Assembly: GCF_003970695.1 (NCBI RefSeq)
Contig: NZ_CP034570.1
Location: 3,100,001-3,164,000 of the forward strand
Direction of reading: 5' to 3'
Length of the DNA stretch: 64,000 bases
From: Maribacter sp. MJ134
GTDB lineage: Bacteria > Bacteroidota > Bacteroidia > Flavobacteriales > Flavobacteriaceae
Part shown: positions 51,027 through 59,543 of the stretch, in pieces
How positions within the stretch are numbered: position 1 is the stretch's first letter
How the letters are laid out: each line of letters begins with the position of its first letter
Position numbers and translations under genes: made by a program
Notes under the pieces: model-generated
Databases searched by the model: none
The model's input: the letters and a program-made list of their open reading frames with translations, nothing else
What the model was told of the DNA's origin: nothing

Positions 51027-51106
51027 GAATTGAACCGCAAATATTAGTGCTGATTCTCCAACTATCAAGCTTTGTTACCATGTTATAAATCGAAGAGTTT
51101 TGTTCG

Positions 51107-51829
51107 CTATTCTTCAAAAAAGAACTCATGCAATTCAATTAAACTATTGCGCTTTATCTGCACTAAATCTTTGGTGTCTTTCAAAAAAATACCCAAAGAG
51201 CGCTCGTTGTAAATAAACTTCATTTCATTGGAATAATCGGCAACCACATACATATCGCCAGATAGTTTGTAAAAGGGAATTTCCATTCTGCTATTCACCT
51301 TTACTCCTTTATTAACAATTTTGCCGTTCATTAGGGTTTCTTCCACACTTTGGTTTACCCATTCCCCTGAGGCTACTCTTACATAGGCCACCATCATTTT
51401 TGTCCACTCAGGTTGGTCTATTAAAAACCATTTTATCTTATTAAAGTCTATTCCATACTCATTAATCCAGCCATGACTGGTAAACCCCAATAACACTTGT
51501 TTTTTGCCATCTAATTCTGGATTGTCCATTGGCTCAAACTCTTGAATTTTAAAAGTAATTACTGAAGCGGAAGACATATCTTTTAACTTTTTCCCATTAA
51601 AATCTAAGGTCTTTAGGGAAAAGCTTGTCATTTCAGGGTTATTGGCTAGTAGATATTCTGTGGCAGTCAGCTCAGCACGTTCTTTCATTTGTTCAACTGC
51701 CGCTATTCCGGCACCAATAGCGGCTAATGCCCCGACTGCACCAGCAACTACTGCGCCGTCATTTTGCGCCTTTATTACATTAGGAACTAAAAACAAGAAT
51801 AGTACAAGCGTTAAGAAAGCTTTTTTCAT
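51107..51829 (-). CDS. Exported protein of unknown function
   Basis: 240 residues with a signal peptide (LVLFLFLVPNVIKAQN). A glycine/alanine-rich segment follows (VVAGAVGALAAIGAGIAAVEQ, about 26-46) that could insert in a membrane. The rest is beta-rich (FNGKKLKDMSSASVITFKIQEF...). Family not recognised. It follows the HsdR-like gene by 108 bp on the same strand and may be its own unit. Confidence 0.6.
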   Translation of the reverse strand: MKKAFLTLVLFLFLVPNVIKAQNDGAVVAGAVGALAAIGAGIAAVEQMKERAELTATEYLLANNPEMTSFSLKTLDFNGKKLKDMSSASVITFKIQEFEPMDNPELDGKKQVLLGFTSHGWINEYGIDFNKIKWFLIDQPEWTKMMVAYVRVASGEWVNQSVEETLMNGKIVNKGVKVNSRMEIPFYKLSGDMYVVADYSNEMKFIYNERSLGIFLKDTKDLVQIKRNSLIELHEFFFEE

Positions 51830-51937
51830 TTTAGAGTATAGTTAATGGTTAGTGTTTAGTGTTATTTTAAACAGGTGCAAACCCACCTTATTTGGTAGTA
51901 TGGTCTTTGAAATTACTTGATTCGGGATTATCTATTT

Positions 51938-52981
51938 TCAATAATAATCAACCGTTTTTAATATTTGTTCTTCGAACTCATATATGGAGTCTATGGAATC
52001 AATAGGATGTCTTGTTTCTTCTTTGTACTGGTTAATGATACCGAGGTATTTAGTACTTGCATTCAAATGCAATCGACAAAGAGGTTTACGGTTGTTATCG
52101 TCCAAAAGAATTCCGAAATACGATTGTGTATCTCTGTGAACAATGCGGTTAACCGCTAGTTTTCTTCTTAAAATGGCCACAATGATTCGGAAACCTTCCA
52201 GTTCTTCTTCGGTAGTTTCAATTTTATTTACTTCCTCAGGTTCTTGCGCCTCTTCTTGTTGTTGTTCCGCCTCCTTGTTCAAGGCCGAGTTTAAACGGTC
52301 GTTTACCTTGTCACTAATGGTCTGTGTAAAGGCCTTACTCACCAAATCGGTAAATTCCCCCATCACCTTTTCGGTAAGACGGCCTGAATACACATTACCT
52401 GCGAACAATTTCACAAAATCCGGTGTTGGATGTTGTAATTGTTCCGCTATCTGCTTTTTAATTTCTTTAGTATATTTTAGAGCACTGGCATTGTCCACTA
52501 TCTTTTCAATATCAAAATTGGATTTGTGGAATTTGGTGATTTCATGTACCGTATTTTCTTTTAAGTGGGTCATGTCAAACTCCAAAAAAGGTTTTTCGTC
52601 CATTTTATTGGTAGCGTCCAAATCTGTATAGAAGCGGTATTGTATGCCGTTGGTCAATAAGGCAAATCGGGTTTTAGTGGAATGAAAATAACGGAACAAT
52701 TGCGAGTTATGGGCATCGAGCTTTTGTTTCCAATTTTTACATTCGATGATGATAATGGGCTGGCCGTTCTGGAAAATGGCATAATCTACCTTTTCGCCTT
52801 TTTTAAGGCCAATATCGGCCGTAAACTCAGGTACTACTTCGGTAGGGTTAAATGTATCGTAACCCAACAGATTTATAAACGGTAGCACAAAGGCATGTTT
52901 GGTAGATTCTTCGGTATCTATCTTGTCTTTAAGCTTTACGATTTTTTCGGCCAGGGCTTTTAATTGTGGTTGGAGTTGCAT
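51938..52981 (-). CDS. HsdR-N-like nuclease (type I restriction-related, solitary)
   Basis: 347 residues. The N-terminal 150 form a PD-(D/E)xK nuclease: TADIGLKKGEKVDYAIFQNGQPIIIIECKNW with D66, E80 and K82, as in the N-terminal domain of type I restriction subunits. No helicase or methylase is next to it. A glutamine/glutamate-rich stretch (KEAEQQQEEAQEPEEVNK, about 228-245) divides it from a C-terminal domain of about 100 residues that may recognise a ligand. Such stand-alone forms are common in accessory loci, and their role is unknown. Confidence 0.78.
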   Translation of the reverse strand: MQLQPQLKALAEKIVKLKDKIDTEESTKHAFVLPFINLLGYDTFNPTEVVPEFTADIGLKKGEKVDYAIFQNGQPIIIIECKNWKQKLDAHNSQLFRYFHSTKTRFALLTNGIQYRFYTDLDATNKMDEKPFLEFDMTHLKENTVHEITKFHKSNFDIEKIVDNASALKYTKEIKKQIAEQLQHPTPDFVKLFAGNVYSGRLTEKVMGEFTDLVSKAFTQTISDKVNDRLNSALNKEAEQQQEEAQEPEEVNKIETTEEELEGFRIIVAILRRKLAVNRIVHRDTQSYFGILLDDNNRKPLCRLHLNASTKYLGIINQYKEETRHPIDSIDSIYEFEEQILKTVDYY

Positions 52982-52998
52982 TTTGATTTGATTTTTTA

Positions 52999-53187
52999 TT
53001 ATCTACCACAACAGGAACAAGCATTACTGTCCAATGGTCCGACACTTTCACTTAAAGCTTTTATAATTATTTTTTTACCATCTATGCCCGTATTGTCCAA
53101 TCGTTGGATGTGTTTTTTCAAAATTGCTTTTTCCTCTAAAGAAAGCTTAGAGTAACCTTTAAGTACATCAAGTATTTTTTTGTTCAT
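52999..53187 (-). CDS. Small Cys-tailed protein
   Basis: 62 residues. Helices (ILDVLKGYSKLSLEEKAILKKHIQRL) and a short end with SNACSCCGR. The CSCC could bind metal or form disulfides. Family unknown. It lies 17 bp upstream of the nuclease gene and 23 bp after the SLATT-like gene, so it is likely in that operon. Confidence 0.5.
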   Translation of the reverse strand: MNKKILDVLKGYSKLSLEEKAILKKHIQRLDNTGIDGKKIIIKALSESVGPLDSNACSCCGR

Positions 53188-53210
53188 TTTTTTGAGATTT
53201 TATGCATTTT

Positions 53211-53813
53211 TTAAAATTTACCGCAAACATGACAGTCACTAGACTTCATAGAATTTGGTATTTCTTTACAACCAATACATTTTCTTTGAAATTCCCTTAG
53301 ACCATATCTCATGCCTTTTCTTAATTCCTTTTCTGAAATATTATACTTAGTATTTTGTTGACTTCTACTCTTAAACCTCGTGTTTAGAACTTCAAACTTT
53401 TGATCCAATTCGGAATAATCTTCTGGAGGTAAATTCCCTAATTTTCTGAATTCATCAGAAAGTAAAGACAAGTCTTGAGAAGCTTCATATGAATAAGCTA
53501 ATACATCATCCCATTTATAAACAACCGCAAAAACAGAAAAAATAAGTTGAAAAATTGTTAGAGGGATAGCTAGTGTTATAATAAGTTTTAATGTGTTCGA
53601 GTCTAAATCATATCCCATTGCAGTTGCTCCAACTGTTATTGGAACCACTATTCCAAAAACTTTTAAAAGATTTGTGTTAAAACTATTTTTTTTTGCTTTT
53701 TTATCAAAAATATAGGACAGCGCAAATGAATGAAGAGCATTATTCCAACACTCCAGTCTTAACTTATTATACTTTTCTTTTTGTGTTTCAACATGTTCAG
53801 TATTACTTACCAT
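53211..53813 (-). CDS. Mobilome CxxCx(11)CxxC membrane protein (SLATT-like)
   Basis: 200 residues. Two membrane helices (LLKVFGIVVPITVGATAMGY and LKLIITLAIPLTIFQLIFSVFAVVY) follow a soluble helical start. The C-terminus is CIGCKEIPNSMKSSDCHVC, which has exactly 11 residues between the CxxC pairs, the mark of the family named for it. The helices and flanking pattern resemble SLATT domains, suggested membrane effectors in nucleotide-triggered defence. No nucleotide synthase is here. Confidence 0.78.
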   Translation of the reverse strand: MVSNTEHVETQKEKYNKLRLECWNNALHSFALSYIFDKKAKKNSFNTNLLKVFGIVVPITVGATAMGYDLDSNTLKLIITLAIPLTIFQLIFSVFAVVYKWDDVLAYSYEASQDLSLLSDEFRKLGNLPPEDYSELDQKFEVLNTRFKSRSQQNTKYNISEKELRKGMRYGLREFQRKCIGCKEIPNSMKSSDCHVCGKF

Positions 53814-53840
53814 AACAAATCATCAATTAGATATTAAAAC

Positions 53841-54083
53841 TTAATGCTTCGTATCTTTTGAAGATTTTGGGTCGTTACCTGGGAATACTGTATCGGAATC
53901 ACGAATTTTACCGTTTAGACCATGAATTCGGACTTCTCCTCCGCCGGAATTAGCTGACAATTCTTTTGCTCTTTTCTCAGCCTCCTTTTGAGTTTCAGCA
54001 TAGCCACTTACTTTTTCACCGCCTTCTTTTTGAATTCTCCATTTGTTTTTATTCTTATCTTTTGAAATATGATAATTAGCCAT
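53841..54083 (-). CDS. DUF2188 protein
   Basis: 80 residues. YHISKDKNKNKWRIQKEGGEKVSGYAETQKEAEKRAKELSANSGGGEVRIHGLNGKIRDSDT fits the DUF2188 fold (beta-sheet plus helix, small, of unknown role). It is often found beside the CxxCx(11)CxxC proteins. It is the first gene of its operon, with promoter and operator directly upstream. Confidence 0.8.
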   Translation of the reverse strand: MANYHISKDKNKNKWRIQKEGGEKVSGYAETQKEAEKRAKELSANSGGGEVRIHGLNGKIRDSDTVFPGNDPKSSKDTKH

Positions 54084-54110
54084 TTTTTTGTTTTAGAATT
54101 AATAACACCC

Positions 54111-54159
54111 CAAACCTAAACCCATTAAAAGACAATCCCTTACAGATATCCGTAAGGGA
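54111..54159 (-). promoter_or_regulatory. Palindromic operator and promoter of the DUF2188 operon
   Basis: A near-perfect palindrome at 54136-54159 with core CCTTACAGATATCCGTAAGG lies 17 bp upstream of TAGGTTTG (minus strand, 54118-54111). The spacing equals that at 50978-51026, and the intervening sequence is almost the same. Confidence 0.75.
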
Positions 54160-54203
54160 GGTAAGTTTTTTATTTCGTGGTGTTAGCGACGGAATAGGAA
54201 AGT

Positions 54204-54869
54204 TTAAATCCTACCTTCCTTTGCCAGTTTAAATAGGAGATTGGTGGTATTCTTGGCTTCGAACTCATCATAAAGCCTGCTTATTCTCTTATCGATGGTG
54301 CTTTCACTATTAGGGGTCCTATTTTCCTTTTTAAATTTATCGGAGACTTCTTTTTTGGTAAGGCCCTTAGCGAGTTCCTTTAAGATGGCCCGGTCAAAAT
54401 CGTCTAGCTCCACAATATTACTCGCAGCGGTTAAATTAAGTTGCGGGGAGACATAGGTTCTGTTATGGTACACTTCTTTGATAGCGTTGATCAGTTCTAG
54501 CATTCCTTTACGTCCCTTGCTTACATAACCATTAATTTTCTGCTCCTTAAAGAGTGTGTTAATGTGCAGGGGATTGTTTTCCATGGAGTGGACAATAATC
54601 TTTAAGTTGGGCTGCAATGCTCTTGCTGCTTTAATAAGCTCGCTGCCAGAAGTTAATTTTCTCGGCACATGGTCTTCTTCAAAAAACAGATCTGTAATCA
54701 ACAATTCATAGGGAGCGTTATTTTTTAGAGCTACTTTTAAACGGGTAAACGCTTTATCGCAGTACAACTCGTTTTGTAAATCTTCAATAGCTAATTTTTC
54801 ACGCAAGGCTTCGGCGATACCTTGGTTTTCTCCTTGAAAATCCTCTGCTAAGATTATTTTTTTGAACAT
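54204..54869 (-). CDS. Response regulator with HTH output
   Basis: 221 residues. The receiver has acidic residues near 9-10, phospho-acceptor D60 in LLITDLFFEED, Thr/Ser and a Lys in GYVSKGRKG near 115. The output part (FDRAILKELAKGLTKKEVSDKFKKENRTPNSESTIDKRISRLYDEF) is a HTH of the LuxR/NarL kind with a longer loop before the recognition helix. It lies 8 bp after the sensor kinase gene, so the two form a pair. It is the best candidate for the factor that binds the nearby palindromes. Confidence 0.85.
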   Translation of the reverse strand: MFKKIILAEDFQGENQGIAEALREKLAIEDLQNELYCDKAFTRLKVALKNNAPYELLITDLFFEEDHVPRKLTSGSELIKAARALQPNLKIIVHSMENNPLHINTLFKEQKINGYVSKGRKGMLELINAIKEVYHNRTYVSPQLNLTAASNIVELDDFDRAILKELAKGLTKKEVSDKFKKENRTPNSESTIDKRISRLYDEFEAKNTTNLLFKLAKEGRI

Positions 54870-54877
54870 GGTGCGCT

Positions 54878-56830
54878 TTATTGTTTAGGAACCCGGATTT
54901 CTGCACGAAATCCTTTGCCTTCTTCGGAATCAAAAATAATGCTTCCGCCCAAAGCATTAATACGCTTTTCTGTATTCCGCAGGCCATTTTTTCGTAATAA
55001 AGCTTCTTTAGAGGCTCCCACCCCGTCATCTTCGTAATAGATAAAGAGCGCTTTGTTTTGGTCTTTGAACAAAATTACGCTCTGTGCCGCCTTACTGTGC
55101 CTTGCCATATTAATGACTAATTCCTGCAGTACCTTAAAAAGTATGGTTTTGGTTTGTTGCCCCACCGAAGACCAATCTAGTTCCTTACCACCGTCAAAAA
55201 CCATTTCAATTTCAGCAGGTTTGGCATATTCCAAAGTGCTTTTAAGGCTTTTCCAATAGTTAGGCCCCGTATCTACGGTATTGATTTCACGAGAGAAATT
55301 TCGAATCTGATTATAGACTAATTCTAGTTTATCCAGAATTGTGGATTTATCTACATCGCGCTGCACCATTAACATCACCTGGTTTAGTATACCACCGTGG
55401 TCATCGTGCAACTTTCGCGAGAGTTCTGCTTCCGTATCATTGATGGCCGCCAGTTTTTCCGTTTTACTTTTTTGTTTTAATCGTTTGGTACGTTGTCTAA
55501 ACCCATAGAAAGAAAGCCCTAAAACCGTGGTAATAAAGACAAAGCCTCCTAAGTATATGATTTTTTGGTCGCGTTGTTGAATGGCTTCCAGTTCTTTTTC
55601 GGCATTTTCTTTTTCCAAACGTGCGTTTTCTTCTTGAGTTACCTTATCGTCGTATTTGTACTTAGCGAACTGAGTTTTAACCTTTAGCTCCTGTTCGTAA
55701 AGACTATCCTGTAAAAACACATATCGGTCGCGTAAGACAATGTTCTTAGGCTTAAGTTTCATTAAGAATTTGAGAGCGTCTTTTTCTGCTCGTGGTATTT
55801 TTAGAGTTCTGGAAAGTTGAATAACAGAATCAAAATACGACCTTGCTCTGTTTGGGTTGGTTTTACTATAGAATTCTCCCAGATGGGTATAGCTGGCGAT
55901 TTGGCCTCTTTGATCGTTCTTTTGTTTTCGTAGTTGTAAAGGAGCTTGAAAGTCTTTTTCTTCTATTTTTTTACCGGATAGCCATTTGGCATAGGCCAGA
56001 TTATCGAGTACTCTGGCGTATTCTTTTTGATTAGTTACAGGTATTGGAATACTAGATATAGAATCCAATAGACTTATAGCCATTTTTAATTGTTGATTAT
56101 CAATATAAGTTGCTGCTAAGTTATTTTGATAAATAAACTTGTCACTTGATGAATCAGTCATATTAATAGCTTTAGCATAATATGCTAAGGCATCTTCAAA
56201 ATTCAAAAGTTTTCTATGATTCGTAGCTAAAAGATTATAACATTGAACAATATGAGTAATGTCATTATTCAAGTTTAAATAGTTCAGTGCTTCTGTTAGG
56301 GTCTCTTTGCTTCCAAAAAAATCATTTTGGTCTTTTTGAATGGTTCCCATATTCAATAGGCTTCTACCCACCCAACTGCTATCCAATTCTTTAAGGAAAT
56401 ATCTTTTCGATAGATTATAATTTAAAAATGCGCTATCTTTTCTTTTGATAACCTTGTCATAATAGTAAGCCATTAAATAATATTGCGTTGCAGCATAAAA
56501 AACGTTTTCATTATTTATCGCATTATTTATTAGTTTTTTATGATAAATTTTGAGGCTGTCATACTTGCCCAAATCAAAAAGAATTAAATTTTTCTGATAC
56601 TCTAATTGTTCATTAATAGGTTGCCATTCAAATTTACTTGATATGTGTATTGCCTTGTTGATTGCCTTAAGCCTTTTTCCTTCTGTAAGATTTAAATTTT
56701 GAGACTTAAGAAAATAAAAGCTCGTACTATCATTCAAATTTTTAGAATCAAAGCGATTTTTCTTTTCTATCTCACAAGAAAACAAGGTTACAATTAGAAC
56801 AATAAATAGGGTTTTTCTCAAAAAATTCAA
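54878..56830 (-). CDS. TPR-containing sensor histidine kinase
   Basis: 650 residues. Lipoprotein-like N-terminus (LIVTLFSCEI). TPR repeats fill about 50-400 and face the periplasm (ALNYLNLNNDITHIVQCYNLLATNHRKLLNFEDALAYYAKAINM is one). A coiled segment and membrane helix (IIYLGGFVFITTVLGLSFYG, about 425-445) follow. The HisKA_3 motif AELSRKLHDDHGGILNQV gives the phospho-His, and the C-terminal ATPase (ELVINMARHSKA, YEDDGVGAS, GLRNTEKRINALGG) completes the kinase. It would sense an external signal through the TPR domain. Confidence 0.87.
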   Translation of the reverse strand: MNFLRKTLFIVLIVTLFSCEIEKKNRFDSKNLNDSTSFYFLKSQNLNLTEGKRLKAINKAIHISSKFEWQPINEQLEYQKNLILFDLGKYDSLKIYHKKLINNAINNENVFYAATQYYLMAYYYDKVIKRKDSAFLNYNLSKRYFLKELDSSWVGRSLLNMGTIQKDQNDFFGSKETLTEALNYLNLNNDITHIVQCYNLLATNHRKLLNFEDALAYYAKAINMTDSSSDKFIYQNNLAATYIDNQQLKMAISLLDSISSIPIPVTNQKEYARVLDNLAYAKWLSGKKIEEKDFQAPLQLRKQKNDQRGQIASYTHLGEFYSKTNPNRARSYFDSVIQLSRTLKIPRAEKDALKFLMKLKPKNIVLRDRYVFLQDSLYEQELKVKTQFAKYKYDDKVTQEENARLEKENAEKELEAIQQRDQKIIYLGGFVFITTVLGLSFYGFRQRTKRLKQKSKTEKLAAINDTEAELSRKLHDDHGGILNQVMLMVQRDVDKSTILDKLELVYNQIRNFSREINTVDTGPNYWKSLKSTLEYAKPAEIEMVFDGGKELDWSSVGQQTKTILFKVLQELVINMARHSKAAQSVILFKDQNKALFIYYEDDGVGASKEALLRKNGLRNTEKRINALGGSIIFDSEEGKGFRAEIRVPKQ

Positions 56831-56897
56831 TTAAATAGAGCTGTGCTATAGTTAATATGCACAGCTCAAGTTAAATAAATAATTTAGACTAGCTAGT

Positions 56898-57059
56898 TCA
56901 TTTCGCAGGCGGCGGGGGTGGTGGTGGGGGATTTCCGTCATCTCCTTCTGTAGCTTGAATATTCAACAATTCATCCGCTTCAGCTAGGGATTCCGTGGTA
57001 CACGAAATCATCATGGTATTAAGAACTAGTGCCATTACGGCTATAAAAACTTTTTTCAT
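56898..57059 (-). CDS. Small lipoprotein with polyproline tail
   Basis: 53 residues: MKKVFIAVMALVLNTMMISC, then TTESLAEADELLNIQATEGDDGN and a run of eight prolines ending PAK. Lipobox MISC with the lipidated Cys at 20. Too short for routine gene calls, but the signal peptide and lipobox are clear. It lies 67 bp upstream of the histidine kinase on the same strand, so it could share its promoter or be a ligand-like partner. Confidence 0.62.
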   Translation of the reverse strand: MKKVFIAVMALVLNTMMISCTTESLAEADELLNIQATEGDDGNPPPPPPPPAK

Positions 57060-57396
57060 CTTTTTAAATTTTTGGACATACCTGTGGCTGTCCGAGTTAT
57101 TACTCAGTGACTTTTGCGATGCTTCATCGCCTTAAAATGTGAAGAGACGTCTCCCTTTTTTGGAAAGAGGAAATCTTATGCGGCAGCGTTCAGCTACTTT
57201 CCAATTGGCCAAATACTGGCCGCATTATAGATTTCCGTAAGAATGATTTTTCTAGAAATACTATGTTAGCAATGCACAGCGGTAATCATTCCTGTGAACA
57301 AATTTATTTGAGGTAAAATGTTATTTTTATAAGTGATTCCAAGAATTCCAATAGTTCCCGAGAATTCCATAGAAATTCCAAAAATTCCAACCAAAC
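57060..57396. promoter_or_regulatory. Intergenic region with short palindromes and repeated ATTCC
   Basis: 337 bp without a gene. It contains GAGACGTCTC (near 57150), a hairpin ATGCGG/CCGCAT around 57179-57226, and half of the regulon palindrome (TCCGTAAG near 57234). Before the next ATG, ATTCC (GTTCC once) recurs at 57336, 57345, 57354, 57364, 57375 and 57384, roughly every 9-11 bp. A role in transcription of the 57397 gene is possible. Confidence 0.4.
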
Positions 57397-58341
57397 ATGG
57401 GAATAAAGACAAGTCAGAGTTATCAAAAAGAGGTTTTAGAGAAGTATAAAAGCGAAAAGGGTCGCGAAATGAGTTTCTATTTGGCACAACCTACACCAAG
57501 TCAAATTAGAGAAGCGTGTTTAGTCCTATTAGAAAAAAGAAAATCAAAAAACGACCAGAAAATTCTTAATCGTTTCTTTCAATTTCGCAATGAGGAAGAT
57601 AGAATAAAGGAAATACAAAACTTTGATGGAGATAAATTCAAACCAATTGTCAATTTTTTAAAAGGTGGAGTCAAAAAAACACATGTAAAGAACATAGAAC
57701 TTATTAGTTGGTTGATTGATTTTCAACCAAGACCATTACAGGAATATTTAAAGTCTGATAGTTCAATTTCGGAAGAAGAACCAGAGAAGCTTGAAATTTT
57801 TGATGAGCCCAATGATGAGAAAGAAAAGAAGAAACAAGAGGAAAAAAAAAGAAGATTTGAGAAGCTCAATAGAAAGGAAGAAGAGAAGGAAAAACGAACT
57901 AAGCGTTGGCGAAATATTATAATTTCTATCGGCGTAGCGTTTGGAATTACAATGCTAATTTTAGGAGTTCAAAGATGGTCTTCATATTTTCCAAAAAACA
58001 ATTCTGGTGATTTTGGCTGTATGACTTGGGCTGATTCGCTTTATGTAGTAGTGTCGTGCGATAAAAGTCCATTATCTAAATACGGAACTCAAGTAAAACC
58101 ATTGGATAAGAGAGAATTAAAAAATATGCGAAGAGTAGAGGTAACAGCGGCTTATGATTTTTTTACAGTTACAGGCAAACCTCGGATTTGGTATTATAAA
58201 AATGATGAGGACCTTTACGAGTACTTCACCGCCCCTGGTCTACATCCCATAAACGGAGAAACACTAAAAAAAATAACCCCATATATTATTCATAAATATG
58301 TGCCTGTACATACCAATAAAAAGAGCTCTTTTGCTCAATAA
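57397..58341 (+). CDS. Single-pass membrane protein of unknown function
   Basis: 314 residues. The cytoplasmic part (1-165) is charged and has a KEKKKQEEKKRRFEKLNR-type helix just before one membrane helix (IIISIGVAFGITMLILGV). The outer part (about 190-314) has MTWADSLYVVVSC, then a motif LYEYFTAPGLHPINGETLKKITPYIIHKYV known from hypothetical Bacteroidota proteins. I know no function for it. The region upstream has repeated ATTCC units. Confidence 0.6.
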   Translation: MGIKTSQSYQKEVLEKYKSEKGREMSFYLAQPTPSQIREACLVLLEKRKSKNDQKILNRFFQFRNEEDRIKEIQNFDGDKFKPIVNFLKGGVKKTHVKNIELISWLIDFQPRPLQEYLKSDSSISEEEPEKLEIFDEPNDEKEKKKQEEKKRRFEKLNRKEEEKEKRTKRWRNIIISIGVAFGITMLILGVQRWSSYFPKNNSGDFGCMTWADSLYVVVSCDKSPLSKYGTQVKPLDKRELKNMRRVEVTAAYDFFTVTGKPRIWYYKNDEDLYEYFTAPGLHPINGETLKKITPYIIHKYVPVHTNKKSSFAQ

Positions 58342-58442
58342 TCATGTACAAAGCTATTTATAGAAGCAATATTAATCGTAAAGAGTGGAAGTTGTTAGGA
58401 CAACTTCAGAGAGGGCATATAGCCCTTTCGCAAAATGACTCT

Positions 58443-58622
58443 TTATTTAGAACTGGCAACACTCGTATTCATATCCTCTAGTGATTTGGATACGATCGTA
58501 GCGACCTCATTAGATATTTCACCTGAATATTCCATGAATACGAATAGGGTAATGAGTAGGCCTACAACAACGATAATATCGTTCCAAATTCCTGAGTCAA
58601 GTACGTTCTCTTTTGATTTCAT
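58443..58622 (-). CDS. Small membrane protein
   Basis: 59 residues from the ATG at 58622, with one helix (DIIVVVGLLITLFVFMEYSGEI) after a polar start and a polar end (SKSLEDMNTSVASSK). A frame on the other strand covers the same place but has no plausible product. Family unknown. Confidence 0.45.
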   Translation of the reverse strand: MKSKENVLDSGIWNDIIVVVGLLITLFVFMEYSGEISNEVATIVSKSLEDMNTSVASSK

Positions 58623-58712
58623 GATCACTAAAGGGTTGGTTTCTAGCGGAAAAGTAACTAAAAAAATAGAAATTAACAATTTTTTAAGAAAAGAACTGTT
58701 TCAAGAATCGGT

Positions 58713-59450
58713 CTATTGAAAGAGAATCAATAGGGCACCAAGCGCCGTAAGCACTAAAATCATTTTTCTGAAGAAGGCTTCCTTGATCAATTTTATAATA
58801 CGGATACCTACAAAAAAACCGATAAAGATACCTGGTAACAGCTTTAAGTTCAAGACTAATGTTTCTTCCGAAATGGTGTCCCAAACAAAAATATGAAAGG
58901 GGAGTTTAACAATATTGATGATTAGAAACAACCAAGCCGCCGTGCCTATAAAGTGATTTTTAGGCAGGCGCATGGCCAGAAAATAAATATTGGAAAATGC
59001 GCCGGCAAGATTGCCCACCATAGTGGTAATCCCCGCGATGATTCCTATGGAACTGGAAAACGCCCAATGTTTAGGTACGGTTTTCACCTTTTTCCTATCC
59101 CACCAGTACATCATGAATACGGTAATGATGATGATGATGGCCATACCAATTTTAAACAAGGATTCGGGCAGGTCCTTCCCCACATAAACTCCGATAAGAA
59201 CTCCCAAAATCATCCATGGCAATACTTTAAAGACATAGTTCCATTGGGTGTGCCTGTTGTAGTAGATGACGGCAAAAATATCCGCCAAAACAAGTAGCGG
59301 CACTACCAATCCCGTAGATTCCTTTGCCCCGAAGGCCAAGGCCATAAAAGTAACGTTGATCACTGCAATTCCCTTAATCCCCGCTTTGGATAGTCCTATC
59401 ACAAAAGCCGCTGCTGTTGCTAGAATCCATGAGGTTAGTGAAATTTCCAT
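58713..59450 (-). CDS. TSUP-family permease (TauE/SafE-like)
   Basis: 245 residues and seven to eight membrane helices. The family features are GLSKAGIKGIAVINVTFMAL in the first half and GIIAGITTMVGNLAGAFSNIYFLAM in the second. TSUP proteins move sulfur-containing or other organic anions, often as exporters. The substrate here is unknown. It is divergent from the sodium symporter gene; the 93-bp gap holds both start regions. Confidence 0.85.
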   Translation of the reverse strand: MEISLTSWILATAAAFVIGLSKAGIKGIAVINVTFMALAFGAKESTGLVVPLLVLADIFAVIYYNRHTQWNYVFKVLPWMILGVLIGVYVGKDLPESLFKIGMAIIIIITVFMMYWWDRKKVKTVPKHWAFSSSIGIIAGITTMVGNLAGAFSNIYFLAMRLPKNHFIGTAAWLFLIINIVKLPFHIFVWDTISEETLVLNLKLLPGIFIGFFVGIRIIKLIKEAFFRKMILVLTALGALLILFQ

Positions 59451-59543
59451 AGTCGTTGGTATAGGCCCGCCAGACGTTTAGCGAACAATGTGCAAAAGTA
59501 TCTCAAATTATTTTATCTTTAAACGTTAACCAACAACCGACTT

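Noticed and set aside
58435-58719. Plus-strand 94-aa reading frame
   Set aside because: It is the shadow of the minus-strand small membrane protein; its composition (Ser/Thr-rich, no helix) is typical of such shadows.
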